Notes: a model not told the origin generated them from the sequence alone. Positions 52,488-60,937 are shown, counted from the first letter of the stretch. The stretch is 64,000 nt of DNA from Sphingoaurantiacus capsulatus (GCF_042648405.1 NZ_JBHRXV010000011.1:844165-908164), one strand, 5' to 3'. Translations and numbers: made by a program.

Positions 52488-53135
52488 CTAAAGTTCGGGG
52501 GCTAAAGCGTCGGGCAACGTAACCCCGAAAACCAGCGCGCCTTCCTGCTCGGATACCAGCAGCATCGCGCCGGCCTCCTTCGCCAGGGTGTGGACGAGAA
52601 AGGCGGCCGAGGCGCGCGGGGTGAGGTCGGTGAAAGCGGTACGGCCTTCGAGCGCGGCCTTCAGCTCGGGATCGAGCAGGATGCGGTCGCCCTCGGCGCG
52701 CACCGCCAGCTCGATCGTGCCGTCGCGCTGATCGGCGGCGACATGCAACCGCCCGCCGCGCAGCAGCGCGTCGCCGGCGGTCATCGCCAGGTTGAGCAGG
52801 ATTTTCATGGCGTTCTTGGGAAGCGACGCCTGTTCGAGCGGCCAGTCGACGGTGACGCGGCGGTCGCCGACAAGGCCTTCGAGCGCCGATTTCGCCTCGC
52901 GCGTGTCGATCTGCGCGCCGAAGCCGCCGGCCGCGCCGAAGGCGATGCGGAAGAATTTGAGCTTGTTGGCGGTCTGCTTGGCGCTGTCGGCGAGCAGCTC
53001 CATGCACTTTTCGCGCATCACCGGGTCGTCTTCGTCGGCGAGCAGCTCGACGCCGTTGTAGATCGAGCCGACCGGGCTCACGAGGTCATGGCACAGCCGC
53101 GAGCAGAGCAGGCTGGCGAAATCCAGGTCGCTCAT
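52488..53135 (-). CDS. chpT: Histidine phosphotransferase ChpT
   Basis: This 215-residue protein resembles ChpT, the alphaproteobacterial phosphotransferase of the CckA-CtrA cell-cycle relay. The helical hairpin has phospho-His in LCSRLCHDLVSPVGSIYNGV (about residue 16). The degenerate ATPase-like domain has LNLAMTAGDALLRGG and TPRASAAFLVHTLA. ATG 53135 overlaps the csp stop by one base. It lies between csp and cheA with 61 bases to cheA, an unusual meeting of cell-cycle and chemotaxis genes. Confidence 0.88.
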   Translation of the reverse strand: MSDLDFASLLCSRLCHDLVSPVGSIYNGVELLADEDDPVMREKCMELLADSAKQTANKLKFFRIAFGAAGGFGAQIDTREAKSALEGLVGDRRVTVDWPLEQASLPKNAMKILLNLAMTAGDALLRGGRLHVAADQRDGTIELAVRAEGDRILLDPELKAALEGRTAFTDLTPRASAAFLVHTLAKEAGAMLLVSEQEGALVFGVTLPDALAPEL

Positions 53136-53389
53136 CAATCCTCGTCCTCGCTGGGGGCTTCGTCGCGATCGGCGAGCGGCGGATCGAGCGGGCGCAGGCC
53201 GAGCGCGGCGATGCGCCCGTCGGCGAGCTGCGTCAGCTCGAATTCGAGCCGCTGCCCGTCCTCGAGCGGCCCCATCCCCGACCGCTGCACCGCCGAGATG
53301 TGAACGAACACGTCACGCGGCCCGAGGTCCGGCTTGATGAAGCCGAACCCCTTCTTGCGGTTGAACCATTTGACCTCGCCGGTCGCCAT
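53135..53389 (-). CDS. Cold-shock-domain protein with acidic tail
   Basis: This 84-residue nucleic-acid-binding protein has RNP1-like KGFGFIKP and RNP2-like VFVHISAV in MATGEVKWFNRKKGFGFIKP and what follows. The C terminus (about residues 66-84) is acidic (ADRDEAPSEDED), unlike classic CspA, and may tune binding. It overlaps chpT and so may be translated with it. ATG 53389 is preceded by a good ribosome site region. An RNA-chaperone role is inferred from the family. Confidence 0.9.
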   Translation of the reverse strand: MATGEVKWFNRKKGFGFIKPDLGPRDVFVHISAVQRSGMGPLEDGQRLEFELTQLADGRIAALGLRPLDPPLADRDEAPSEDED

Positions 53390-53401
53390 GACGTGGTTAT
53401 G

Positions 53402-53815
53402 TCACCCCGCCGCGCCGGGGGGAAGAATGTTCAGGTCCGTAGGCGTGAAGCGTGGCGTATCGGCTGTCGAGACATAGGCATGCAGCGTACCGCCGGCGAC
53501 GATCAGCCAGAGCTTGCCGGCCTCCCCGGCGCGAGCAGCGTCCTCGGCGGAGGGCGACGGCCGGCCATTGGGGTGCGAATGATACCAGCCGAGGATGGCG
53601 AGCCCGTCTTGGCGCGCCTCGCGGTGGCAGCGCAGCAGCAGCGCCGGGTCGATCTCGAAGCCGGTCAGCGGGTCGGCGGCGACATTGGCGGCGGGGACCG
53701 CGCGCTCGACGCGGTTATCGCAACCCAGCAACAGTCCGCACGCCTCGCGTGGCGTATCGGCCGCGGCATGTGCGGCAATTTGTTCGGCAACCGTACTGAA
53801 AATCCGAAAACCCAT
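53402..53815 (-). CDS. JAB/MPN (JAMM) metalloprotease-like protein
   Basis: This 137-residue protein has the JAMM zinc motif: Glu24 in TPREACGLLLG and His79-x-His81-x10-Asp92 in GWYHSHPNGRPSPSAEDAA. Bacterial members can remove C-terminal residues from ubiquitin-like carriers such as ThiS/MoaD-type proteins or cut other substrates. No ubiquitin-like or E1-like gene is visible around it. ATG 53815 begins the homology (MGFRIFS). It is upstream of csp on the same strand, 12 bases away, and may be in the same transcript. Confidence 0.85.
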   Translation of the reverse strand: MGFRIFSTVAEQIAAHAAADTPREACGLLLGCDNRVERAVPAANVAADPLTGFEIDPALLLRCHREARQDGLAILGWYHSHPNGRPSPSAEDAARAGEAGKLWLIVAGGTLHAYVSTADTPRFTPTDLNILPPGAAG

Positions 53816-53833
53816 GCCTATATCGGTGGGGCA

Positions 53834-54790
53834 ATGGGGGCTTCCGACGCAATAGTCCATTCGGTGACGCTGACCGGCGAGATGGCCGGCTGGCGTTTCG
53901 ACCGCGCATTGGCCGTCGCCATCCCGACGATGTCGCGCGAGCGGCTGAAGGCGCTGATCTCGGCGGGCGAGGTGCGCATCGGCGATGTCATCGCGCGCGA
54001 TCCGGCGCGCAAGGTTTCCGGCACCGAGGCAGTGTCGGTCGCGGTGCCCGCGCCGGCGCCGGCCGAGGCGATTGCGCAGGACATTCCGCTGACCATCCTG
54101 TTCGAGGACGATCATCTGCTGGTGGTCGACAAGCCCGCCGGGCTGGTCGTGCATCCGGCGGCGGGCAACCTCGACGGCACCCTGGTCAACGCGCTGCTGC
54201 ATCATTGCGCCGGGCGCCTGTCGGGCATCGGCGGCGTGGCGCGGCCGGGGATCGTGCATCGCATCGACAAGGACACCTCGGGCCTGCTGGTGGTCGCCAA
54301 GACCGATCGGGCACATGAGCAGCTGGCGAAGCAGTTCGCCGCGCACACCGTCGAGCGCGCCTATACCGCGGTGGTCGCGGGCCGGCCGATGCCGCTGGCC
54401 GGCCGCATCGAGGGGGCGCTCGCCCGCTCGTCGGCCAACCGGCAGAAGATGACGATCGTCGCCGACGGGCGCGGCAAGCATGCGGTGACTCATTTTCGCA
54501 CGGTGCAGCCGTTGAAGGACGCCGCCGAGGTGGAATGCCGGCTGGAAACCGGCCGTACGCACCAGGTGCGCGTCCATATGACCTCGATCGGCCATCCGCT
54601 GCTCGGCGACCCGGTTTATGGCCGCACGCGGCCGTCGCATCGCGAGATTTTGCAGCAGCTGGGCTTCGCCCGGCAGGCGCTGCACGCCCGTACCTTAGGA
54701 TTTTTACATCCGGTGACCCAAGAAAATCTAACTTTCGACAGCCCCGTTCCACCGGATATTCAGGAACTGATCAGCTTGCTTTCCGTATAA
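53834..54790 (+). CDS. rluD: 23S rRNA pseudouridine synthase RluD-type
   Basis: This 318-residue RluA-family enzyme has an S4-like N-terminal domain (about 15-60, RLKALISAGEVRIGDV) and a catalytic domain with the Asp in GIVHRIDKDTSGLLVVAKT. Further conserved blocks are VVHPAAGNLDGTLVNALLHH and ECRLETGRTHQVRVHMTSIG. It should make pseudouridines in helix 69 of 23S rRNA (positions 1911/1915/1917). ATG 53834 fits; the longer upstream frame is antisense to the JAMM gene. A stress-type promoter for rpoH lies inside its last codons. Confidence 0.93.
   Translation: MGASDAIVHSVTLTGEMAGWRFDRALAVAIPTMSRERLKALISAGEVRIGDVIARDPARKVSGTEAVSVAVPAPAPAEAIAQDIPLTILFEDDHLLVVDKPAGLVVHPAAGNLDGTLVNALLHHCAGRLSGIGGVARPGIVHRIDKDTSGLLVVAKTDRAHEQLAKQFAAHTVERAYTAVVAGRPMPLAGRIEGALARSSANRQKMTIVADGRGKHAVTHFRTVQPLKDAAEVECRLETGRTHQVRVHMTSIGHPLLGDPVYGRTRPSHREILQQLGFARQALHARTLGFLHPVTQENLTFDSPVPPDIQELISLLSV
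54763..54787 (+). promoter_or_regulatory. Candidate EcfG-like promoter upstream of rpoH
   Basis: GGAAC (54763-54767) is followed after 16 bases by CGTA (54784-54787), one base off the EcfG consensus CGTT. It lies in the end of rluD, 89 bases upstream of the rpoH ATG. Expression of rpoH under a general stress sigma is known in some alphaproteobacteria. Only the pattern supports it. Confidence 0.35.
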
Positions 54791-54875
54791 ATCCGGTTCG
54801 TCCCGCCGCTTTCGCGGCCAAGATGCGGGATCGTACCCGCGCGGACCATAGCTTTCAGAGACAGGGAGAGACGAT

Positions 54876-55778
54876 ATGGCTTCAAACGTACCCGCGACGA
54901 TTCCGGCGCTCGGTGGCGAAGCTTCGCTCAATCGCTACCTGTCGGAGATCCGTAAATACCCCCTCCTGAAGCCGGAGGAGGAGTATATGCTCGCCAAGCG
55001 TTGGGAAGAGCATCAGGATACCGACGCCGCCCACCGCATGGTCACCTCGCATCTCCGCCTCGTGGCGAAGATCGCGATGGGCTACCGTGGCTATGGCCTT
55101 CCGGTGTCCGAGCTGATCTCCGAAGGCAACATCGGCCTGATGCAGGGCGTGAAGAAATTCGACGCCGACAAGGGCTTCCGCCTCGCCACCTATGCGATGT
55201 GGTGGATCCGCGCCTCGATCCAGGAGTTCATCCTGCGGTCGTGGAGCCTCGTGAAGATCGGCACCACCGCCGCCCAGAAGAAGCTGTTCTTCAACCTGCG
55301 CCGCATGAAGGGGCAGATGGACGCGCTGGAGGATGGCGACCTGCGCCCCGAGCAGGTGGCGAAGATCGCCACCGACCTGAAGGTGTCGGAGGAAGAAGTC
55401 GTCAGCATGAACCGCCGCATGTCGAAGGGCGGCGACACCAGCCTCAACCTGCGCATGTCGGAAGACGGCGAAGGCGAGTGGCAGGACTGGCTGACCGACG
55501 AAGGCCCGCTGCAGGACCAGATCGTCGCCGACCGCGAGGAAAAGGACGTGCGCCACCAGCTGCTCGTCGAGGCGATGGGCGACCTCAACGAGCGCGAGAA
55601 GCATATCCTGACCGAACGGCGCCTCGCTGACGAGCCGAAGACGCTCGAGGAGCTGAGCCAGGAATACAGCATCTCGCGCGAGCGCGTCCGCCAGATCGAG
55701 GTACGCGCCTTCGAGAAACTGCAGCGCGCGATGCGCCGCCTCGCCGGCGAACGTCACATGCTGCCCGAGCACGCGTAA
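54876..55778 (+). CDS. rpoH: Heat-shock sigma factor RpoH (sigma-32)
   Basis: This 300-residue sigma factor controls heat-shock genes. Region 2 contains YPLLKPEEEYMLAKRWEEHQ and LRLVAKIAMGYRGYGLPVSE. The RpoH box is QKKLFFNLRRMKGQMDALED (about residues 135-155). Region 4 has LSQEYSISRERVRQIEVRAF. These are the hallmarks of sigma-32 rather than housekeeping sigma-70. The 85-base leader (54791-54875) could carry a regulatory structure. GACAGGGAGAG precedes the ATG. A strong inverted repeat follows the gene. Confidence 0.96.
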   Translation: MASNVPATIPALGGEASLNRYLSEIRKYPLLKPEEEYMLAKRWEEHQDTDAAHRMVTSHLRLVAKIAMGYRGYGLPVSELISEGNIGLMQGVKKFDADKGFRLATYAMWWIRASIQEFILRSWSLVKIGTTAAQKKLFFNLRRMKGQMDALEDGDLRPEQVAKIATDLKVSEEEVVSMNRRMSKGGDTSLNLRMSEDGEGEWQDWLTDEGPLQDQIVADREEKDVRHQLLVEAMGDLNEREKHILTERRLADEPKTLEELSQEYSISRERVRQIEVRAFEKLQRAMRRLAGERHMLPEHA

Positions 55779-55795
55779 GCGACGCCCCAAGCTTC

Positions 55796-55861
55796 GTCAT
55801 TCCGGCGGAGGCCGGAATCCATCCCCACGGCGGCATGGATTCCGGCCTTCGCCGGAATGAC
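55796..55861. repeat. Intergenic inverted repeat, family B (GTCATTCCGGCGGAGGCCGG...)
   Basis: Arms starting at 55796 (GTCATTCCGGCGGAGGCCGG) and ending at 55861 pair almost perfectly around a GC-rich spacer. It follows rpoH and precedes mtgA, both on the plus strand. It is likely to end the rpoH transcript. The repeat series resembles those at 34488 and 28629. Confidence 0.87.
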
Positions 55862-55946
55862 GGTTGTTGGGTGATGTCTGGCCTTGACGCCTTGGCGTCA
55901 GTCCCGAAAATGACCGCCTGTTCCGTTCGGGGGTCGTCACCAGCCC

Positions 55947-56660
55947 ATGTCGTTCACCAACCCGCCGCGCAGCCGTTTCCGCCGCGTGCTGAAGTGGCTG
56001 CTGATCCTCGTGCTGCTGGTGATCCTCGCCTCGGTCGGCTGGGTGTTCGTCTATAAATATATCAACCCGCCGACGACGACCCTGATGCTGCGCGCCGGCC
56101 TTCAGGGGCACAGCGTCGCCTACACCTGGCGCGACCTCGACCGCATCGACCCCAACATGCCGCGCGCGGTGATCACCGCCGAGGATCGCGACTTCTGTGC
56201 GCACAACGGCTTCGATATGGCCGCCATCCGCGACGCGTTCGAGCGCAACAAGGAAGGCGGCAAGCTGCGCGGCGGCTCGACGGTTAGCCAGCAGACCGCA
56301 AAGAACGCCTTCCTGTGGGGCGAGCGGTCATGGGTCCGCAAGGGGCTGGAGGCCTATTTCACCTTTCTGATCGAGCGCATCTGGGGGAAGCGCCGGATCA
56401 TGGAGGTCTACCTCAACATCGCCGAAACGGGCATCCACACCTACGGCGTCGAGGAAGGCGCCAGGCGCTACTTCGGGCATGGCGCCGAGACGCTGAGCCG
56501 CCGCGAAGCCGGCCAGATCGCCGCCGTCCTCCCCTCTCCGCAGAAGCGATCGGGCAAGAACCCGCGCGGCGAGGTCCGCCGCTACGCGCGGAACATCGAG
56601 CGGTGGATCCGGGTGGTGAAGGACGAGAAGCTGGATAGCTGTTTGATGCTGAAGGATTAA
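55947..56660 (+). CDS. mtgA: Monofunctional peptidoglycan glycosyltransferase MtgA
   Basis: This 237-residue enzyme polymerises lipid II into glycan strands. A membrane helix (residues about 14-36, RVLKWLLILVLLVILASVGW) leads to the GT51 domain with catalytic Glu in MPRAVITAEDRDFCAHNGF and GGSTVSQQTAKNAFLWGE. The lower domain has EVYLNIAETGIHTYGVEEGA. It lacks a transpeptidase domain, so it is monofunctional. ATG 55947 opens the homology. It is followed by a single-arm repeat. Confidence 0.94.
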   Translation: MSFTNPPRSRFRRVLKWLLILVLLVILASVGWVFVYKYINPPTTTLMLRAGLQGHSVAYTWRDLDRIDPNMPRAVITAEDRDFCAHNGFDMAAIRDAFERNKEGGKLRGGSTVSQQTAKNAFLWGERSWVRKGLEAYFTFLIERIWGKRRIMEVYLNIAETGIHTYGVEEGARRYFGHGAETLSRREAGQIAAVLPSPQKRSGKNPRGEVRRYARNIERWIRVVKDEKLDSCLMLKD

Positions 56661-56673
56661 TCCACAACCAGTC

Positions 56674-56700
56674 GTCATACCGGCGAAAGCCGGTATCCAG
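56674..56700. repeat. Single arm of the family A repeat (27 bp)
   Basis: Bases 56674-56700 are identical to one 27-bp arm of the family A repeat (GTCATACCGGCGAAAGCCGG and on; see 19491 and 62169), but the opposite arm is missing. It is an orphan half-site between mtgA and ybaB, which converge. It still forms a small internal hairpin (ACCGGC-GAAA-GCCGGT). Confidence 0.88.
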
Positions 56701-56808
56701 CACCGCCCTCTCCCGCTCACGCTCGTCTTAGCGAGATGGTGTAATTTTTGTTCTGCCGCGATGATGGCGGTGCCGGGTTGGGGGTAGGTGGTCGGGGGCG
56801 ACAGCCCC

Positions 56809-57132
56809 TTAGAACGGCAGCTTGAAGCCCGGCGGCAGCGGCATGCCGGCGGTCATCTTCTGCATCTGCTCGTTCGACGCGGTGTCGGCCTTGGCGCGGG
56901 CGTCGTTGAACGCGGCGGCGATCAAATCCTCGAGCATTTCCTTGTCGCCGGCGTTGAGCAGCGACGGGTCGAGGCTGACGCCGATGATGCGGCCCTTGGC
57001 GGTGCAGCGGATCTTGACCATGCCGCCGCCGGCGGCGCCCTCGACCTCGATGTTGTCGAGCTCGGCCTGTGCGTCGGAGAGCTGCTTCTGGACGTTCTGC
57101 GCCATGCGCATGATGTCGTCGATATTCTGCAT
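56809..57132 (-). CDS. ybaB: YbaB/EbfC nucleoid-associated protein
   Basis: This 107-residue DNA-binding protein of the YbaB/EbfC family has MRMAQNVQKQLSDAQAELDN (helix), GGGMVKIRCTAKGRIIGVSL and DLIAAAFNDARAKADTASNE, with a C terminus MTAGMPLPPGFKLPF. It is found next to dnaX in many bacteria and may be a DNA-binding or recombination-related protein. ATG 57132 overlaps no stop: dnaX ends at 57135. The gap is two bases, so dnaX-ybaB form one transcript. Confidence 0.95.
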   Translation of the reverse strand: MQNIDDIMRMAQNVQKQLSDAQAELDNIEVEGAAGGGMVKIRCTAKGRIIGVSLDPSLLNAGDKEMLEDLIAAAFNDARAKADTASNEQMQKMTAGMPLPPGFKLPF

Positions 57133-57134
57133 GG

Positions 57135-58835
57135 TTACGCGCTCCGCATGTCTTCGTCGGTTCCGGCGGCGGCTGCCGCCTCGGGGTCGACGCCATAGTC
57201 GATCAGTTCGGCCTCGGGGAAGACCGACATCAGCTTTCGCACCGCCGGATCGTCGAGCACCGCCTGCCGTTCGGCGGCCATCGCGGCCTGTTCGATTTCC
57301 AGCAGCGTCGGCTCGCCGTCCTTGTCGGTGAGCGTCACCGTCCAGCGCTCGCCGGTCCACAGCTGCAGGCAGCGCATCAGCTGCTGCGCCACATCAGGAC
57401 GGCTGCCGGCGAGGTTCAGTTCGAGCAGCGGCGGCGCGTAGCGGACCAGCCGGGCGCGGTCGTGGAGGATCTGCGCCAGCAGCGGCTCGCGCTGCCCATC
57501 GAACAGCTCGACCAGCGCGGCGAAGCTGGCGGGCATTGCCACCGTCTCCGGCGCGGGCGCCTCGGGGCGCAGCGGCACGGGGGCCGGCGTCGGCGGGGGT
57601 GCGGCCGCCATGCGGAGTTCGGGTTCGGGCTCGCGGGCCGGCGCTTCCTCGCGCGGCGCATCGTCGCCGCCCTGCTGGGTCAGCCGGCGGACGAGATCAG
57701 AAGGATCGGGCAGCGAGGAGGCGTGAACGACGCGCAGCAGCGCCATCTCGGCCGCCTGGATCGGCAGCGGCGCCGACTGTACCTCGGCGAGGCCCTTCAG
57801 GAGGAGCTGCCAGAGGCGGTGCAGCGCCGGGAAGGCCAGCCGCTCCGCCCAGTCGCGCACCGAAGCCCGGTCAGCCTCAGCCAGCGTCGCATCGCCGCCG
57901 CCCGCCACCTTGGCGCGGGTGACGGTGTGGGTGAGCTCCAGCAGCTCCTGCATCACCATGTCGGGGTTCACCCCGAGATCATATTGCGCGCGCAGATTTT
58001 CGAGTGTGCCGCGCGCGTCGCCGGCGAGCAGCAGGCCCATCAGCTCGCGCACCCGGCCGCGATCCGACAGGCCGAGCATGTCGCGCACCGCCTGCGCGGT
58101 GACCGCGCCATGGCCGTGCGAGATCGCCTGGTCGAGGATGGAGAGGCCGTCGCGCACCGAGCCCTCGGCGGCGCGCGCCACCAGCTCCAGCGCCTCAGCG
58201 TCGACCTCGGCCTTCTCGGCGGCAGCGACCCGGCCGAAATGCTCGACGAGCTTTTCCTGTGGGATGCGGCGGAGGTCGAAGCGCTGGCACCGCGACAGCA
58301 CGGTGATCGGCACCTTCTGCACCTCGGTGGTGGCGAAGATGAACTTCACATGCGCCGGCGGCTCCTCGAGCGTCTTCAGGAGCGCGTTGAACGCGTTCTT
58401 CGACAGCATGTGGACTTCGTCGATGATGTAGATCTTGAAGCGCGCCGAGACGGCGGCGTAGCGCACCGCCTCGATGATCTCGCGCACGTCATCGACGCCG
58501 GTGTTCGATGCAGCGTCCATTTCGACCACATCGATGTGGCGGCCGGCGGCAATCGCCTGGCAGGGATCGCATTCGCCACACGGGCTGATCGTCGGCCCGC
58601 CCTGCCCGTCGGGGCCGATGCAGTTGAGCGCCTTGGCGATGATGCGGGCGGTCGAGGTCTTGCCGACGCCGCGCACGCCGGTCAGCAGCCAGGCATGCGC
58701 CAGCGCGCCGCGCGCGATGGCATTGCCGAGCGTGCGCACCATCGCCTCCTGCCCGATCAGCGAATCGAAGTTCGCCGGCCGGTACTTGCGGGCCAGAACG
58801 CGGTAGCCGCCATCCGAGGGCAGAAGGTCACTCAT
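57135..58835 (-). CDS. dnaX: DNA polymerase III subunits gamma/tau
   Basis: This 566-residue AAA+ clamp-loader subunit has Walker A in LLTGVRGVGKTSTARIIAKA. The zinc-binding Cys set is CGECDPCQAIAAG, together with the Cys before it. Walker B is IYIIDEVHMLSKNAF, and sensor/SRC motif TVLSRCQRFDLRRI is present. The C-terminal tau-like part is proline rich (PTPAPVPLRPEAPAPETVAM) followed by a folded domain near 450-560. No slippery frameshift site was searched in detail. It leads the dnaX-ybaB operon. Confidence 0.95.
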   Translation of the reverse strand: MSDLLPSDGGYRVLARKYRPANFDSLIGQEAMVRTLGNAIARGALAHAWLLTGVRGVGKTSTARIIAKALNCIGPDGQGGPTISPCGECDPCQAIAAGRHIDVVEMDAASNTGVDDVREIIEAVRYAAVSARFKIYIIDEVHMLSKNAFNALLKTLEEPPAHVKFIFATTEVQKVPITVLSRCQRFDLRRIPQEKLVEHFGRVAAAEKAEVDAEALELVARAAEGSVRDGLSILDQAISHGHGAVTAQAVRDMLGLSDRGRVRELMGLLLAGDARGTLENLRAQYDLGVNPDMVMQELLELTHTVTRAKVAGGGDATLAEADRASVRDWAERLAFPALHRLWQLLLKGLAEVQSAPLPIQAAEMALLRVVHASSLPDPSDLVRRLTQQGGDDAPREEAPAREPEPELRMAAAPPPTPAPVPLRPEAPAPETVAMPASFAALVELFDGQREPLLAQILHDRARLVRYAPPLLELNLAGSRPDVAQQLMRCLQLWTGERWTVTLTDKDGEPTLLEIEQAAMAAERQAVLDDPAVRKLMSVFPEAELIDYGVDPEAAAAAGTDEDMRSA

Positions 58836-58894
58836 ATTCTGGGTAAGTGGACCGTTTGGGAGGGGTTCGCAAGCGGGTGGCGGCGGGTTGCGCG

Positions 58895-59689
58895 TCAGCG
58901 CCCGCCGACCCGTTCGATGAGCGCCATGGCCGCCGCCGGATTGCGCACCTTCGCCCCGCTGATGAGGTAGATGAAAGCGTCTCTCGCGCGGGCTTTCGGC
59001 TGCTCGGGATGGACGTAGTCGAGGCCCTTCGGCGCCTCACCGGCGGCCCATTCCTTCGCGACCTTCGCCCAGCGGTCGAGCGCCTTGGCGTCGTAGCCGG
59101 TAGTCACGTCCTCGACGCTGCGCTGCAGCCGCGCATAGACGAAGTCGGCGGTGAGGTCGGGGATCGCCGGATAGTCGTCCGAATCGGCGAACACCACCGC
59201 GACCTTTTTCTGGCGCGCCAGCTCGATGAACTCGGGCACGCGGAAGCTCTCGTGCCGCGGCTCGACGACATGGCGGAGTTTCAGGCCATCGACCTCGGCG
59301 GGCAGCAGGTCGAGGAAGGCGGCGAAGTCGTCCGGCTCATATTTCTTGGTGCCGGCAAACTGCCAGAGGATCGGGCCGAGCTTCGATTTCAGCTCGCCGA
59401 TGCCGCTGCCGATGAAACGCTCGATCGACTCGCCCGCCGTCGCCAGCAGCTTGCGGTTCACCGCATAGCGCGAGGCTTTCAGGCTGAACACAAAATCGTC
59501 GGGTGTCTCGGCCGCCCACTTCTGGAACGTCGCCGGCTTCATCGTGCTGTAGAAGGTGCCGTTGACCTCGATGCTGGTCAGCGCCTTCCCGGCATATTCC
59601 AGCTCGCGCGCCTGCGGATGCTTCTCGGGATAGAAGACGCCGCGCCACGGCTCGAAGGTCCAGCCGCCGATTCCGACTTTGATGCTCAT
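58895..59689 (-). CDS. DUF72 family protein
   Basis: This 264-residue protein has a TIM-barrel-like DUF72 fold. Typical blocks are VGIGGWTFEPWRGVFYPEKH at the start, TSIEVNGTFYSTMKPATFQK, FVFSLKASRYAVNRKLLATA and RHVVEPRHESFRVPEFIELA. The function is unknown; related E. coli YecE has no assigned activity. ATG 59689 fits. It is downstream of the SRP RNA on the same strand and upstream of dnaX with about 60 bases between. Confidence 0.85.
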   Translation of the reverse strand: MSIKVGIGGWTFEPWRGVFYPEKHPQARELEYAGKALTSIEVNGTFYSTMKPATFQKWAAETPDDFVFSLKASRYAVNRKLLATAGESIERFIGSGIGELKSKLGPILWQFAGTKKYEPDDFAAFLDLLPAEVDGLKLRHVVEPRHESFRVPEFIELARQKKVAVVFADSDDYPAIPDLTADFVYARLQRSVEDVTTGYDAKALDRWAKVAKEWAAGEAPKGLDYVHPEQPKARARDAFIYLISGAKVRNPAAAMALIERVGGR

Positions 59690-59725
59690 GCGCGAAGAGT
59701 GGCGCAGCGCGCAAACCGCTGCAAT

Positions 59726-59819
59726 GGGTGGGAGCCAACGACCCAGACCGGATTCGTTACGGCTGCTTCCTTCCGGACCTGACCGGGTTGGCGAGTGGCC
59801 TGCCCGCCAGCTCCCGCGG
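59726..59819 (-). ncRNA. ffs: Bacterial small signal recognition particle RNA (4.5S)
   Basis: Read on the minus strand it contains the conserved SRP domain IV: GGTCAGGTCCGGAAGGAAGC then AGCCGTAACGA, with the GGAA tetraloop and symmetric loop. The outer helix pairs GGGAGC (59815-59810) with GCTCCC (59735-59730). It binds Ffh to target proteins to the membrane. The ends are approximate. It lies in the 343-base gap between the DUF72 and nudC genes. Confidence 0.92.
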
Positions 59820-59860
59820 GCCATATGGTGGAGGCGCGGCGGAAAGGCAAGACGGTGCAA

Positions 59861-59975
59861 CCTCCCCTTCCCGAGGGGGAGGGGTAAGGGGTGGGTCAGG
59901 AGGCCGGCGCGGCCTAGCCGACATTTCCCTTGCTTGAACACCCACCCACAACCCCCTCCCCCTCGGGGAGGGGAG
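59861..59975. repeat. Imperfect inverted repeat of C/G-rich bases
   Basis: The left arm 59861-59896 (CCTCCCCTTCCCGAGGGGGA and on) and right arm 59940-59975 (ACCCACCCACAACCCCCTCC and on) are inverted with a few differences. It fills most of the gap between ffs and nudC. It may be a terminator or a repeat family distinct from the GTCAT series. Confidence 0.75.
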
Positions 59976-60032
59976 CTATTCCGCTGCATTGAGGAGTTTT
60001 CGCCAGCCCCGCACCGTGCCAAAAGCGGCGCC

Positions 60033-60937
60033 GTGACTTTCGATCCTTTCACCGCGCCGCTGTCCGCCGTCCACGTCGGCTTCACCGGCAACCGCATCGA
60101 CCGCGACGACCGCATCCGCCGCGACCCGGAAACGCTCTGGGCGATGACGATGGACCCGACGGCGCGCTGGCTGGTGCTCGACGATCTCCGTCCGCTGGCC
60201 CGCGCCACCGCCGATTCGGTCGAGCTGGCCTGGGTGCGCCGCAGCGAGGCGCCGCGCGGCGATACCGTCTTCCTCGGCGTCGATGCCGAAGGCACGCCGC
60301 GTTTCGCGGTTGCCGGCTCCGCCGCCGGGCTCGACGGCGAGCCGATGGATGCACGCGCGCTGGCGACGCGGCTGTCGGGCGATCAGGCGGGGCTGGTCGC
60401 GCAGGCGCGGTCGCTGGTCGACTGGCACCTGCGCCACGGCTTCTGCGCGGCGTGCGGCGGGCAGACGAAGCTCGACAAGGGCGGCTATGAGCGCGACTGC
60501 ACGGCGTGCGGCGCCGAGCATTTCCCGCGCACCGACCCGGTAGCGATCATGCTGTCGATCGACGTCGCCAACGACCGCTGCCTGCTCGGCCGCCAGCCGC
60601 GCTTCCCCAAGGGCTTCCTGTCGGCGCTCGCCGGCTTCGTCGAGCCGGGCGAGAGCTTCGAAGAGGCGGTGGCGCGCGAGTTGTACGAGGAGGCCGGCGT
60701 CCGAACCGGCCGTGTCCGCTATGTCGCCAGCCAGCCCTGGCCCTTCCCGTCGAGCCTGATGATGGGGGCTTTCGCCGAGGCGACGAGCACCGACATCCGC
60801 ATCGACGAGACCGAACTCGAGGAAGTGGTGTGGATGTCGCGCGACGACGTCCGCTCGGCGCTCGCCGGCCAAGGGCCGTTCGCCGCGCCGCCGCCCCTCG
60901 CTATCGCCCACACCCTGTTGAAAGCCTGGATCGACCT

